The translations under genes were made by a program, and so were the position numbers. This document shows positions 11,495-25,122 of a stretch of 64,000 nt of DNA, one piece after another. Source of the DNA: Parascedosporium putredinis (taxonomy: Eukaryota; Ascomycota; Sordariomycetes; Microascales; Microascaceae); the NCBI GenBank assembly GCA_949357655.1, contig CASHTG010000009.1, positions 372,001 to 436,000 on the forward strand, in the 5' to 3' direction. Each line of letters opens with the position of its first letter. Positions within the stretch are counted from its first letter, which is position 1. The notes below the pieces were generated by a model, which saw only the letters and a program-made list of their open reading frames with translations, was not told where the DNA came from and searched no databases.

Positions 11495-13382
11495 TTATCT
11501 TTTGCTTCCCCACATATCATCATCAGATTCGAGGTCGAGGCCCCGAGCGCTTAGTTGTTTTATATCTTGTTCATCCCGAGAGGATTCATATCCTCGTAAT
11601 CCTGATCCCGGTCGTTGATCCAATAGTTTTGCCTTTGGGGTTCCTGCGGGCGCGCGTACGTCGCCGTCGAGTCCCAGCCCCCGTGGGGACGTGGGAGGCC
11701 TGGGGCTGGAAAACGACCTCGAAGGCACGTTGTACCTCGCCGTCTGGCCGTAGTAATCGGGCGTCTTGAAGCCGCCAGTAGTAGTTGGGCTCATCGTAGA
11801 GAGATGGACTGGAGGAAGAGACGTTACCACAGAATTCTCGTCTTTGGACAGCATCTCATACGAACGTTGGTCATTCTTGTACTCGTGGCGCGCATCCACC
11901 GATACGAACTCGGCAGACTTGCCGCCAAAGAAGCTCTTGAAAAGGTCCACCCAGCCGAGAACCATTGACCATCGGCCAAGGAGGAAGAGGAGGAGAATTC
12001 CGTTGATCTAGCGCACACCATCCGTTAGTTTGTTCGTCACTTCTCGCTGCGTATCTCGGGGAGGTGCTAGGTGCAAAACTTACAGCCAAGAGGATAAGTA
12101 CCGCCATAATGGTGGCCTGGCTGACCGCCAACGCTGTCGCTTTATCAAGGCATTGGCTCCGGTCACCACCGCTAATGTACGCGAGGGCCAAGCAAGCAGT
12201 CCACTCCTGGCCGATGCTCGGGTCGTCCTTGACCGCCTGGACCGTGTTGTCCTGGAAGACGAAAACCACGGAAAAGAAGATGACGTCGGCGACGATGATG
12301 AGCACAATGGCAATGCCCCTCCACTGCAGCTGAATCACCCTCTTCACGCGGCGGTATGCCTGCCTGGGCGTCATGGTCTTGATGCTGTTGGTGTAGGGAA
12401 TCCCCGAACCCTCGGTCGAGGCGCTTGAATCCGCCAACGAGGCGAGGTATACCTTGATGCAGTAGCCAAAGGTGGCGAACTGAAGCATGACCGTGATTCC
12501 GGCGAAGAGGAGGAGGGGAATCCAAAAGTCGGCGAGCGAGTTCTGGTGGTTGATGTGGCACGTGGCCCCGAACCGGAAGGAAACGCCGCTAAAGACAAGC
12601 GCGAGGATGACGACGACGAGCGGGATCACCCAGCCCGTGGCGTGGGAGAAGATCATGAACATGCGTCCGACGTTTTGTTGCCAGCAGATTTGGAGGTGGA
12701 GCGAGACTGATCGGAGGAACACCCACATGACCGCCGCGAAGCCGCCGAAGAGCAGGGCCGTCGCCGAAGCCGCGCAGACCGTGCTGGTCTCCATGTCGTG
12801 GGGGTAATTTCGTTGTAGCATTGTTCGGGTTTCGCCGCGAGCGGTATTATAAAGCCGAGCTGGTCATTCCTGCATTAGAACGGTACGCACACCACCGTGG
12901 CGGATTTCTTTTTTCCACTTCTCTTCCGCCGCTTGGGAAGGGGAGGGGAGGCCTTGATCTCACATTCATAATGAGCACTGCCGAGGCAATCGAGATACTG
13001 AGGTAGTGCCTGTGCGTCTTGTCCACCGGCAGGACAGCGTATGATAGCAGCAGGAAAACGTTGCAGACCGCCGCCACTACGCTCAGCCAGTTGGCCACTG
13101 TCGACATGGTGTTGAAGGACTCGGGATATACCCAGTCCGTCACAGGGCACGGCAAGCAGCATGTAAGGTCAGCGCTGAGGGGCTGGCACAACCGTCCTTC
13201 GACAACTTTTCGGGTTAGGCACACCAAAGTTAGCATCACCACCCATTTTCACGAGCAGATCAGAGCTTGAGCACTCCTGACTTACAGCCTTCGTCAATTG
13301 GGAACCTGGCGGGGTCAAAGAACGGCGCCAGGCAGGCCCCGCGTAGGGCCTTGACGGCCGTCTCGTTGGCCGCAAACACCAT
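11495..13382 (-). CDS. Fungal seven-transmembrane (GPCR-like) receptor, one frameshift
   Basis: Plasma-membrane receptor-like protein with seven hydrophobic helices. Exons on the minus strand: 13382-13286, about 13205-12964, 12859-12084 and 12007-11495. The second and last helices are interrupted by introns. The N-terminal segment carries LPCPVTDWVYPES with a Cys pair. Helix 1 follows FNTMSTVANW; helix 4 follows MFMIFSHATGW. The loop before helix 5 has FRFGATCHINH, and the third cytosolic loop has MTPRQAYRRVKRVIQLQWRG. The roughly 150-residue C-tail is Ser/Thr/Pro/Asp-rich, fitting phosphorylation. One base is missing in the G run at 12800-12804, where EITP and HDMETSTVCAA fall in different frames. 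The exon 2 start is uncertain: the only phase-compatible AG inserts about 13 residues before the conserved CLPCP. With the missing base the CDS is 1629 nt (542 aa). It may belong to the class that includes Aspergillus GprM/GprN; that subclass call is from memory and weak. Confidence 0.78.
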
Positions 13383-13849
13383 CTCGAAAAGTCGTATTCA
13401 AGGCTGCCAAAATAAGCAGCGTGTTTTGTGTGCGATCACTTAGAATTCCGCAAGGAGAGGCCGTGACTGATGGACCTCGAGTTGACTTGCTGCCTGCTTT
13501 CTTCTATTCGTCTATTGCCGTTTGGTTGTCCCTGTCAAGAAATCGCCGATTGGAATATATATTCGGGGGTCGGTTCGTGGAGTATCGGGCGGCACGTATA
13601 TGTTGTGGCGAAATATCGGTGGGCGTAGAGTCCAGCAAAGCCCGGAACAGACTAAAGGTTGAGTCCGAAAAGCGTTACTGCTACCCAAGGTAGATATGGC
13701 AAACTGTATAGCTGCCACCGGCGGCGAGATATTCAAACACTCGAGACCAACAGGCACGACGGGTCGGTTGGTTGGGGTGGACGGGCAGGGCGCGCGTCGA
13801 AAGGCAGACTCGGTTGCGATCTTCCCAATCGCAAGCTGAATCCAAGGGT

Positions 13850-14035
13850 TGGATTAAGGAAGAGTTGTAGAAGGAAGAAGGAAGAAGAAAGAAGAGAGGA
13901 CAAAAAGAAAAAGAAGAACCAGAGCACCAAAGTCTGGGGAAAGCTTAAAGTAGAAAAGACAAAAAGGAAAAAGAGGAAGCAGAAGGGAAGAAAAGTATGT
14001 CCCGAGAAGGTGGAAGAGGGTGGGAGAGGCGAAGA
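13850..14035 (-). promoter_or_regulatory. Long polypurine (plus strand) / polypyrimidine (minus strand) tract upstream of the 7TM receptor gene
   Basis: Nearly all bases on the plus strand are A or G (AAGAAGGAAGAAGAAAG style), so the coding strand of the receptor gene is CT-rich about 470-650 bases before its ATG. Such tracts are common in promoters of filamentous fungi. The assignment to the receptor is by position only. Confidence 0.35.
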
Positions 14036-17000
14036 TATGTAGTACTGTATCCACTTACATCCAGGATCCATTGATGTGAGTGAGAATCACGACTCCATCG
14101 TCCCTTCATTCAAACGTAACTTGTACAGCTAGATTATTATTACCCTCTTCGGCGTGTTCCTGCAATCCAGCGCGCCCAGACCAAGTGAATGGGTCCCGCC
14201 CCAGAGAAAAGAACATTGCAGACCTCTTCCACTACCACTAGCCTCCCTCACAGTCACACGTTCCCGGGGGTTTGAGAGAATGGTCTGTCCTTCTCCTCTA
14301 CCTCTCTCTCCCTCCAAGCTAGAGGGAACGGATGCGACGCGTTACCGTTGGTCCGGCTCCTCTCAAGTTGCCCCATCAAAGTTCCAAGTCGTACCCTTTG
14401 GCTGTGCTATTGGTACAGGGCGGTACGTCGGCTTGGCCAGCATCAATCGCACGAAATTGTCCTCTCGGTCGCGTACCAACCGTACCAACCGTCCTTTTTC
14501 TGCCTGCTTCAAGGCAGAAGAAGAAGAAGGGGGCCGCTGTAGAGGAGACTGAACAAGGCGATGGGCAGGGGTCTGCACCTCTCATTGGGGAAACTTGGAG
14601 GGTGTGATGAGCGAGCCCCACCAGTCGGGCCTAACCAGGGAGTGAATCTTCGTCTTTTTTCCTTCTCTCCCAAAGGACTTCTGCAGAGAGAACATGAAAA
14701 GGGCATTGCCTACGCCGCCTTTGCCCTCTCGCGGTGGTGTCCGTGGGGCGCAACCCATGCATTGAACATGCGGGCCATATACCTGGTCCGGAATAGACAG
14801 GGGTACTTGAGAATGGATGGAAGGGGCAAGAGGAGAGAGCCAAGCGAAGAGGAGGGGGAGGGGAAGTGGGGGCAGGGGTGGGAACATCACGGGTGGAGGG
14901 GTGGATTAGGATTTTTGTGGGAAGGGAAAGAGGGTGTGGCAATGAGCATCAGCGGGAGCGGATTTCGACGGACCAGGAAAAAAAGAAAAACGAATGGGAG
15001 GGGGCGAACAAGAGTCAAGGGCACCGAGGGAGGAGGGTCGGGCGAGCAATTGCTGGGCTGGAACCCCTGTTCCTGGCCACCATGAAGAAGGACGGAAATT
15101 GAATCGTATGGGCGCACGGGTATTCTCATCGCCCTCGCCGTGGACCACTTTTTTCTCTTTCAAGCCCAGCCCAGCGTCTCCGGCGGCGTTGATCCTCAAA
15201 TCATCGCTCAGACACTCGTTAATGAGCACCCAATGCCAAGTCGAGGGAATCGAACGGCCCTAAATGTCTGTGCAACGAACCATCTTTGCGCTGGGAGCAT
15301 GATGATACCGTGGCTGTTACTCGGAGAGGCTCGGCCGTGACGGCTTCAGTATGATATCAGAGACACTTGGGTTATTTTTGTTCTTGTTTTCGTCCTTGGC
15401 CGACGAGGGTAGCCAGTTCAACGAACTATTCAGCACCCTTACCGAGGTGCACTCACTCAAACAGATCAATGGGAAGTGGGGGTTGGGGGAGAGGGGCAAA
15501 GCTTGAAAGGAGAGAGACAAAGACCTTGATTCATGTTGGAACACGGAAACGATTCATCGGTCTCTGGTCCTCTCTGACTTGGCATTCCGAATTGATGCCT
15601 CGTTGGCCATGTCTCGCCTCTTTCTCTCATAGAAAAAACCTGCCAAAAGATAAGAAATTGATCTTTTTGACAAGTGGATTTAAGTTTAGGTCCACTGTTT
15701 CGTGCTTCTCAACAACTTAGTACCGTACCTGCCAAGCCCATTAATATTTTTCCTCTCTGGGCTTTGATGCGAGGAAGTGGACAACTGTGAACTTTGGCTC
15801 CCGTCTTTGTAGTTTGCTCGCGGGCACTCTGCTCCTTCCTCGAGCTTGGTTGGTGCAATTGAGTGGACTCCATCGGCATCTCTACAGAACTAGTACTTCT
15901 CTTTTCAAGCTTGCCTAACATTTGAAAACAAGTACCGCGAAAGTACCCGACTGCCGACGGCCATCGACGAAGAAAGAAACGGGCCTAGGCCTGGCTGGCC
16001 ACCAGGAGGAGGAAATCAACGTTGTGCTTTCAATTCCTAGTAGATCTTTGAGTTCTGATATGCTTCGCACAGCCCGGGCTCGAATGAACTCGATGATGTG
16101 CCCCTGCAGGATAGAAGAAGGAGTTCCAGATGAGGACACCACCCCAAATCCCCGCGATGCATAAGACCTCACCATCACTGTATGTCTCAGATCTTACCCG
16201 TCCCATCGCCATCGCTCTCATCGCCACCAACGTCGAGGAGGAGGAAAGAAGTACAAAGTCTTTCAGTGACCTGACTGGCTCGACACGAGTGCCCTTCCAT
16301 ATCACACAAGAGGGATAACACCGGATCAGGAGCGTGTGCCAAGCAGCAAAGTTGCGTTCTTTGTCTAGCCATTGGCGCAAGCAACTGGAGGACCACCAGC
16401 ATGTACGGTAGCGAGATTTTCCGCACCGCTGGCGAACGTTTCTCCTTTTCCTTACCTCCTCCACAAACCGCCCCCTTTTTTTTATATATGCCCCCTCTAT
16501 AATGGATTTGCTCGCTTTAGCCCTCGTCTTTCTTATGACGGTTAATGAACCCCCAAAAACTGACTTGAAGTTCGTTCGGCCCATTTTTTCTCACTCGGTG
16601 TTATTCTGCGTTTCGGACGTTGCACAAAACCACGGCAGCGTAAAGAGTCGATGCGTGGCCCTCTGAAAGGAATGGTCCGCTTTACGAACGCGTCATATCC
16701 CTCACGTAGCCTCCAACGTTTTCCGTTGATGGCATAATGGAGGTTGCGAAAAAGGGAAAAGGAGATGGCGTAACCACCCGCCAGCCACGGATCCACCACC
16801 AACAGCCACCCCGTTAGGCACTTCAAACCTTTTTTGTGGAGCGAAAACGGCCCAAGAACCACTTGGCTTCTTTTCACATTTCTAGTGCCTCTTACATCCC
16901 CAGCCATGCCTCTTTTTCTCTTGTTTTTGCGTGTAGCTCTTGAAGGCATTTGAATTTCTCCATTCGCCGGGGCCTGGTGCCACCACCGTCTTTTTTTCTT

Positions 17001-20000
17001 CCTTTTTCTTTCTGTGCGTCTGTGTGTGTCGTTTTTCTTTGGGCCGGGAAGGGGCCGAGCTTTTCCAACGTCACTTGAATACCACCCTAGATATGGGTAC
17101 GATCACTCATCATGGAAAGGATCCCCGTTGTTGAGGGATTCATCATTCTGGTGATGGAGGGCCAACTATATATAATGAATCAGCTATTATAACGTTTCTC
17201 CCCAAGTACACGAAGTGTCAAACAGTCAATGCTAGGCTCTCAGCCCTTCGCGGAAAATGCGGAATCTTTGAAGGTGACCAACAGCCAGGGGTGGGCATTG
17301 AATGGCATGAAATCGCAACTTTTCGCGTTGTAGCCCATCATCTTCACGGCCGTCGAAAGGAAAAGTCTCGGTGTGTTTTGACTTTTGACATCTTCACAAT
17401 CAATATTCTCATCGATGGGTACAGTATCGGGATGTCACCCCAAAATTCGATCCGTTAGTTGAGATGGTCGCCACCTTCCCAGTTTTACAGTGTCTGTCCG
17501 TTCCAGATATTGTGGACTGCGGCCCGAGTCAATCCAGGTCCCGGTCAGACTACGTTTTCGACAGCTTCCATGCCCCTTTGTCATACTTTCTGCCTCGCGA
17601 GTCTTGTCCTCCGTGATTCCTTGCTTTCACAATTCTTTTTTTCTTGTTCTTGTAGGCTGACTCTCGGCAAAGACTTGGTCGCCGAGGCAGGCGCATCTGT
17701 AAAAGTGCCCTCTCCGTTACCGCGGCCGAGGAGGCGCAGACATATTAAGCCCAGTCTGTCCCTCCTCTCTATGCTGTGCTACGGACGAAGCCGAGGCCTT
17801 GGCAGACACTGATTGTTGGCTTGGCCTATTATTCGCAATCGCATTGCCAATCATACTTTTCAATTGATTTTCTTCTCGTCTGTCAGCATATCTCGCTTCA
17901 CAATCCCGGCACATCGGAACAATTTAACGATGGCTTGTGGTCCTCGCGAATGTCATTCACGCTGTCACTCTTAGATCCTCGTCAAGAAGAAGAACAAAAA
18001 AACGTGGCCGCGGGACATGGAAGAGAAAACGCCGGTGGTGGCTGCCTTCCCTGAATTGCTCTACGCTCGTGTTCTTTCCTCTTTTCGTCTTAGGGCTGAG
18101 CGGTCTTGGGTGGTCACTGCCATCCCTGGCGGAAAGCCGTCACGGTATTGATGGGATTCTCCGGCCCTGTCGCGTGTGCCCATGTCAGTCCGAAATCACG
18201 CAGCGGCGGCGGAGGCGAAAAGCGAGCAGCCAACAGCGAACGACGAGAAGATTCTGAAAGGAAAATTAAACGAGAGAAGAATCGAAAAAGAAAATGAGCC
18301 GTGCCGTCCTTGCTCTTCTTCTTCTCCCTCTAATGCAGATGCGGACGTACAGTAGGATTCGGCTACTGAAAAACCATTGATCCCTTTACTTTGTCTTCCT
18401 CGACGTATGGCTCGTTTCCACCCCAGCATATACCTCTATAGAGATACATGTACCATTAGATAGTCTTTGAAAGGAGCACGTCGTTTGACTCCAATTCGTA
18501 CAAGTCAAATGTCGACATCTATTCGTGTCGCATCACGGATCCATTGCCTTCTCCAGGTTTGGCCAGTTCGTTTTCAGAATTTCAGGATTCGTCCCCGGCC
18601 TGGCTCAGGACTGACCATGCGCTCGCTCGCCTTCCATCTGGCCAGCCTACCCCGGCCATACGACCCATGATGAGGCCACCCTGGCCCAGCCTCTTCCCCT
18701 CCCCTGCCTATCGCGTGGCCTAAAAGGCAGTCAGCCCGATCTTTTGACCCCAGAACTTGAGAGACCCCTCGTTCTCCCGCTGACCGAACTGTGTATTGCA
18801 CAGTATCATTCCCCTATACTCTCCTCAAATATTGGCAGTCACTTATTTTAGCACACGTCCAATTTCTCTTCTGCAGCCCGATAGTATTCCTCCTCGCGAG
18901 GCCTGTCGTGGATAAAGTTATCGGGCGGAGCGAGGTATTACGCAACAAACATCACTCTCTGACTCCATGGAAGACGAGTCTCCCCACCAGAAGAGAGATC
19001 GTCGGTGAGGGAGTCTAGGCCGTAGCAAGAAGCAAAACTACTAAAAGCTTGACGGAGAATAAATAAACATGAAGAAAAACTTTGGATGGAACAGAAAAAA
19101 GCAAGATCAAAGGCATCCGAGGCTCCAAACAAGCCAAGTCGAAAGGTTGGCTAATACAGGAAACCTTGCTTGTTCTTCTAACCTTGCAACATCCATTGGC
19201 TCCAAGCGCTACGTTCAGGACCACAAGGATCGCCAACTTCTGTCAAGCACGACAAAAAGACCAGCAGGGGGAAGAAGCGCGACTCCAAAATCACCAGGCT
19301 CTCTAGTGCCGGAAGGTGCCCCTCCCCTCCTCACATTTTAGATCCAACTTTATCAAGGTCCATTACCCTCGCGAAGACGTCAAGGGTCCATTTGAAATGC
19401 TAGAGTTGAAGAGTGAATGAACCCCCTCAAGGGGACGATTGATAGGGTCCACAGCTTTTTGGCTTTCAAGCTACGCGTAGCTTCCTGGATCCTAGATGAT
19501 CGGTCGCGCTTGGCGTCAGTTTTTCTCTTTGCCTCAATTCTTTCGCGCTCACTCGTCCGGTGGAGAGCGCTAACGCATCAATCAATGACAGTTCCCGCCA
19601 AGCAGCGAGCCAATGCCAGGCGCCGCTCTCCTGCCTTTGGGTTTTCAACTGTCCCATTTCTTGAGCCACTGATGATATACGACGTACAATGTACCTTTTG
19701 CTCCTTGTTCCGCTAAAATGGTGAATGTGAATGGCCAACCAGAATCATTCAGGACCTTTGTCCTCGAGTCGGCTTAGCTTCCCTTTTCGCTCTTGCCCAC
19801 CCCCTCCCCTTTCTTCCACCCCCGGGTCACCAGCCATCAAAGGAAGCCGAAAGCCCATCTCCGCAACCTCACTGGTCTGTCGGCCCGTTTTTGCTTCCTC
19901 CAAACAGATCTAAACCTCTACACAGTGAAGACTACCTCTGAGCGATCCAGTGTTCCTATTGGATAAGACCCTCGAGTGGGCGGATGGAGAAGAAGGGGTA

Positions 20001-23000
20001 TCGCACCTCTGAGCTTGCACTACTGGCACAAATTATTACCACGCGGTTGCTCAAAGACGCTGCCTTTTCATCACCAGTGCATGCGTCCTGGCACCACTTC
20101 ACCCTTTTCTGCAAATCAATTGGGCCATCCTGAGAAAAGATTCAGGGAAGGATTGTCTTGGGTTGGTGATGCAAGCCACGAGGAAGGTGCAGCGGGAAAG
20201 GACACGAAAAGTCTGGGGGCTCTGGCGAACGCAGCGATTGGGTGCTTCGCAAACTTGTAGCCTGTCTTGCCTGTGCGCTTCCCTGTGGTGTGTCAAGTAT
20301 GGTTTGGTGATTGGGTTTTGCCCTCCTCTCCCCCAGTCAGTCAAGTGGAAAGGCAACATTCGAGAGGACTCGCATGGATCCAGTCAGTTATCGTGAGCTT
20401 GGCGTATTGATCCATGAAGTGTCGATCCGGGTCATTCCATGATCAAAGTGTTGCAGAAAGGCGCACGCACCCAACGGTTCTATCTCCAGCCACTAAAACT
20501 ATTTTCAGGCCCAAACACGGGAGCATGATGCCATTCATAGAAGCTTAATCTGTCCTAAACTGAGGGGTCGTCAACTCGCTAGCGGTACCTTTTACGGGAC
20601 CACTGACTGGTAAAGGAACTTTTCAGCAACTATCTACGGGGGTTGTGGGGTCACGAATTCAGATTCTGTTTGAATTAACCCTCTCCCTTCAGGCGACCAA
20701 CTCAGGTTCTCACAAAGTTCGTGGAGGAGAAACGAGCTCTTAGCGTGCCCGTGTACAGTGCTAACAAAGCCCGGCTTGCGCACGCGATTATCGTCGGCTT
20801 GGCAGCGATTTTGCTGGTGGTATACCGTACGAGAAGCTGGGCCTTGATCTATTCTTACTTATGATACCAACCGTTCATACGCATTAACAAAGATATAATC
20901 ACGGGTATCCTGGTTCAAGTAGGCTCAAGACCGTCGCTGGAGATCAAGAGATTGGACGAGGGGACTTTGTTCAACTTACCCGGCTTCCGGACCTAGTGAT
21001 ATTCCCGGCTCTTATAGAGCATTGACGACACGCTGATCGTTGGCCAAACTACTTCCTTTTGTGAAGTTAGCAAGTCACGGCAAAACCAGTCTTTCAAGAG
21101 TTTTCATCTCGGATGTGTTCTCGTGCCGTCTTGGTTCCGTCGGTAAGCAGATGCTTTCCTTGCCTGGCTCATATAGTGATACCCCTTCTCTCCCTTGCGG
21201 GCCGAGCTCATCCCATCGACGAGTTATTCTTGGGGCTCCGAAGACGGCTCTAACGGTAAATTTTATGCTCATGAAGTGGGACTGGCGCCCTGGACGAAGG
21301 CGTACGCAGGCAACCCAAGACGGGCCAAGATATTGGGGGTTTTCTGTTTCTCCACTCTCCATGACTCGTCCCTGGCTATGAGATAAGGGTACCGATGCGT
21401 ACAAGAACTAGCTACCTATACAAGCTGCTTGGAATACTCAAGAGGCTGTCCGCGAGAAGACCGAGGAGCTAGATGGACACAACCATGGATCGGTCGAAGC
21501 ATCCACAACACTGGTGCACCCAATTGGCCCTTCGGGGCCCTTTGCGGGGTTGACAGGCGGGTTGGAGGTGTCTAGTCTGTCGCGGATCTCAACGGGGGTT
21601 GAAGAGCAACTGACCAGCAGGGTGGTGGTCTAGCGCGTTTTGTTAGCGTAGTTTGATTTGATGCCATTGTCATGCTCCGACATTGTACGAAGGAGGATCT
21701 TCCAAGCTCGGGAACAAGACTCGGTTTCTGGGGCCCCATTTGGAACACGGGATAATACTCGAGGTCAAGATGGCATGGCAAGATATTCGCTTACCATTGG
21801 CGCCGCTGGTGTGATGCCCGGCTGCCGTGATGGACGGTCCACGTTCATCCAGCTCGAAGCATTGATTCAACCACTTCCTCGCCCCTTCCCGGTGAGTGCC
21901 AGCCATGTGGGCGCTGAGACCAGGCAGGGACGCTCCAAGTTCGACACCACCTCGACACTAGTGCGACGCCTTGTCACTCCCAAACCCTAGTCATGAGGGC
22001 GTTTTTCTCTTGGCTTCGACTCTGAGCTCCCAAGGGACCGAGGAATTGAGAATACTCTTGTGGCCCGCCCTTCCTCTGGCGGCCCAGATAGCTCCGTTGT
22101 TTTGACGGCGAGAGAGCAAAACGTGCGATGCAGCGCCCCCAACCCTACAGGTTTCGGTACCACACAGCGTCCCCCACCTATGAACACACCCGATCCAACA
22201 CCTTCCTAATGTGATGACGACTTCAGTGCTCGACCATGCCAGATAGCAAAATAAAACACTTTACGAGAACGACGGGTGTTTCTATCCGCCCCTCCAAGTG
22301 TTGAATAGCGTTACGCACCCCTGCGCGCCTTGGACCCTACATGTAGGAATTATCTAGCCTTGGGCCTGCGCTTTGTCTTGCAACTTGGAACATTTCTTGC
22401 CCACTTAGTTTTGGGTTTCTAACCCGTTCGTCGTCTTGCATCTCAACGTGCATCAGCGCCTGATTCCTAAGAAACGACAGCCTCAACCCACCCGCCGCTC
22501 CGAGTATCGCATTAAATGGAGGACCTACCGGTTCTAGCGTTGCTCGCTTTCCTTTCTCGGGTGGAGAATTGCGTCCGCAGAAAGGGAAAAGGTTACGAGC
22601 AAGCACTAGATGGCCCCATAGCGGTCCCCTCCACAAAACGGGTGGTTTTATTTCCGTAATAAAGATCATCGCCGAAAACAAGATAACAAGAAGAATATCG
22701 ACAGCGAGAGCTTCAGTAGCTGGGCTAAACAGGGCCTTGGAGCTAGCTTTGGCAATCAATCAATCTCAGGGCCCGTTTGTATCGACAATCTTTTCTTTTC
22801 GTCTGCCCTGTTTCCACGCAAAGATCTCTAGTCCAACCTTGTCCTTAGTATTATTCGTTTTCTTAGTGTTCTTAGGGTGGGCCCATGTATCTCTTTGAAA
22901 CAATGCACCTTAAGAGCCGGTGCGCACAGCTAGGCGAATGATTCGGCCCTTTGACCTCAACACACAAGCACCTTTTAGGGAGCAACGTTCACCGCTGTAG

Positions 23001-24138
23001 GGTTCCCGAGCTGGGCTTCTTGCGATCTTGGAAGTCATAGCCTGTACTTCCCCCGACTCAGACAAGCAAACTTGACTTGCGAGACACGCGTGTTTGAGAT
23101 GGGGCCAGGCTCTCTTCGAGCCTCGCGCTTGATGCGTTGAACCACGGCGGTCATTCAAGTTGCCGAAGAGAAGTGAGCGGTTTCGAGGGCGTGTCTAACG
23201 ATAATGGTCCTTGCTCGAGTCACTAGCGTGCGATATGACCCAAGAGCTGGCCGGCCTGAAACTGGGCTAGGTACCCCGGCCCCTCTGTTCACACCTCGAC
23301 ATGGGTTCTGGCCAAATGAGGCTCGCCAGGCCAGCCAGGCTCCCGCTGGAAATTCTAGAAGGCCCGGCCGTATCCCGGCGACGCCAGTCACTGACGCAGG
23401 CCAAGTCGGGACGCGATCAAGGAACCCCGCGGTGTAGTGTAGCCCTGTCGTCGAAGCTGTTTTCAGGCAAAATGGTGTTGATCAATTGGGCTGTAGGTAG
23501 AATACTGGGCACATTTTTAGGGGTTTTAAGGTGTCTAATCCTCAAGAGCTCCAGCTTTTGTTTATCAATTTTGAAGTCAATGCAGCGGCGTGCATCGACT
23601 TCATGTTGGCCAGCTTCCACTCGATAACGCGAAACATCCATGGATGGGTTCCCTTCCTTGAGTGCTGGATGAGCCAAACCTTCAGCGAAACGAATCAGTC
23701 CCAGACCAGTCTGCGATCCGATTTGGTTCGGGGACGAGGACCGCTGCAAGTACGACGTACGTAAGAGTAACGCGCAGAGACAAAATCCCCCAGGCAATTT
23801 CGAGCATCTCATTCTTGCCGCAGCTGCATGGCTGGGCGGTACCAGAATTACCTAGAAAGCGGAAGTGCTACTCTGCGGATGCGGTATCGCTCATCCGTCA
23901 CCATGAACTTATTCTCATTACACGAGAGAACCACCCAAAAGAGCAATTCTTTTTCCTTTGTCAAGAAAAGCAGCGAAACGGCACGGCAATTGACCAAGTG
24001 TCTTAGCCCCAGACGCCACTGTTCCAGCGCCGCGATCTCGATTAAAGGTCATGCCGGTAAGGGAGCTGGTCCTGAACTGCCATCATACTAAGAAATACGC
24101 ACGCGAGTCTCCTTGTGGGAAGATATTTTGCGTAATGA

Positions 24139-25122
24139 AGGGCTCTGGTTGCATCCTCTTTGCCTGTTTGCCGAGTGCTCTTTTCTGATCTTTGAGCGGT
24201 TGGTTTTCCTTGCGCAGTTGAGGCTGCCGGTCCTCCCGCTCAGACCGCGAGCAGCCCGGTTTCCGACTTCCGCGTAATACTCTCCACACATTCCGAGCTA
24301 AAAACGGCCCAGGAGGCAGGAAAGAGATATCGTATTTGAGAAACCCCTGAAAATAAATTACCGCTGTGTTGGACAACATTGGCGATATCCCCTAATAACA
24401 CCGGGTGCGGCAGACCAAGAGGTGAAGAATTATTGCACGTCACTTATTATTGGGGCGGCGCTGATGGGCGACAGTGGATCACCGCCGACGAATGGCGTGG
24501 TGGCCTCAATGCTTTGACCGACGGGAATATTACAGACTATTACGTGTAACTGCGACATCTCTTGCCAACCGAATGTTGCGCACACGTCAATCTTTGGAGG
24601 CCCATCATGGGTGAGGTAATTTATGGAAAGTCCGCTCTGCCCGCCAGTTTGGCGCGATATCGTGTGCGACGTCCGGCCAGTGTGGAGCTGGTGGGCGACA
24701 ATCTTGGGATCCTAATTTCGCCTCCTCTGAACGAGGAGCAGTGACATTGCTTCCTGGAACGGATCATCGAGTCCCCTGGGCCGTATCGTCAAAGACCTCC
24801 CATCTCATCATTCACCCCTGGTCGGGGTTTTCTTCGGGAAGGATTCTTTCCTAGCATGCGCGATCAAGGGGTTACATCACAGATTTCATTCCATGGTTCC
24901 AAGTGGGGAGAACAGATGGGGAAACCCAGAGAATCTTGCAAGCCAAGCAGGGGGGATATGCGCTCTACACTAGGTGTAGTAGGCCGTTATTTCACACATC
25001 TGCTTGTAGTTGGGATCAGCGGCCTTGTAATTTTTTCAAACGCTCTCTTTTCTCAGTCTCACGGCACATATCGCAGCGCAAGGACAGAGTTGGCTACCAC
25101 GGAAAGTCGGGAAAATCGTTGA
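24139..25122 (+). pseudogene. Stop-poor relic reading frame of unknown origin
   Basis: One frame runs 328 codons with only four internal stops (24193 TGA, 24337 TGA, 24547 TAA, 24742 TGA), where about fifteen would be expected by chance. Parts read like real protein, for example VTYYWGGADGRQWITADEW, GNITDYYV and VELVGDNLGILISPPLNEEQ. All four stops could have come from CAA or CGA by one C-to-T change, the type of change made by repeat-induced point mutation. I do not recognise a family, see no start with a convincing signal, and codon use is less GC-rich than in the real genes. It may be a decayed lineage-specific gene or transposon, or chance. Confidence 0.2.

Noticed and set aside
16030..16584. 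184-codon frame on the minus strand
   Set aside because: Composition is mixed and basic, with no domain or codon bias like the real genes; kept only as a desert open frame.
24136..24187. Short frame MKGSGCILFACLPSALF that looks like a signal peptide
   Set aside because: It ends after 17 codons, and I found no phase-compatible intron linking it to the relic frame that follows.
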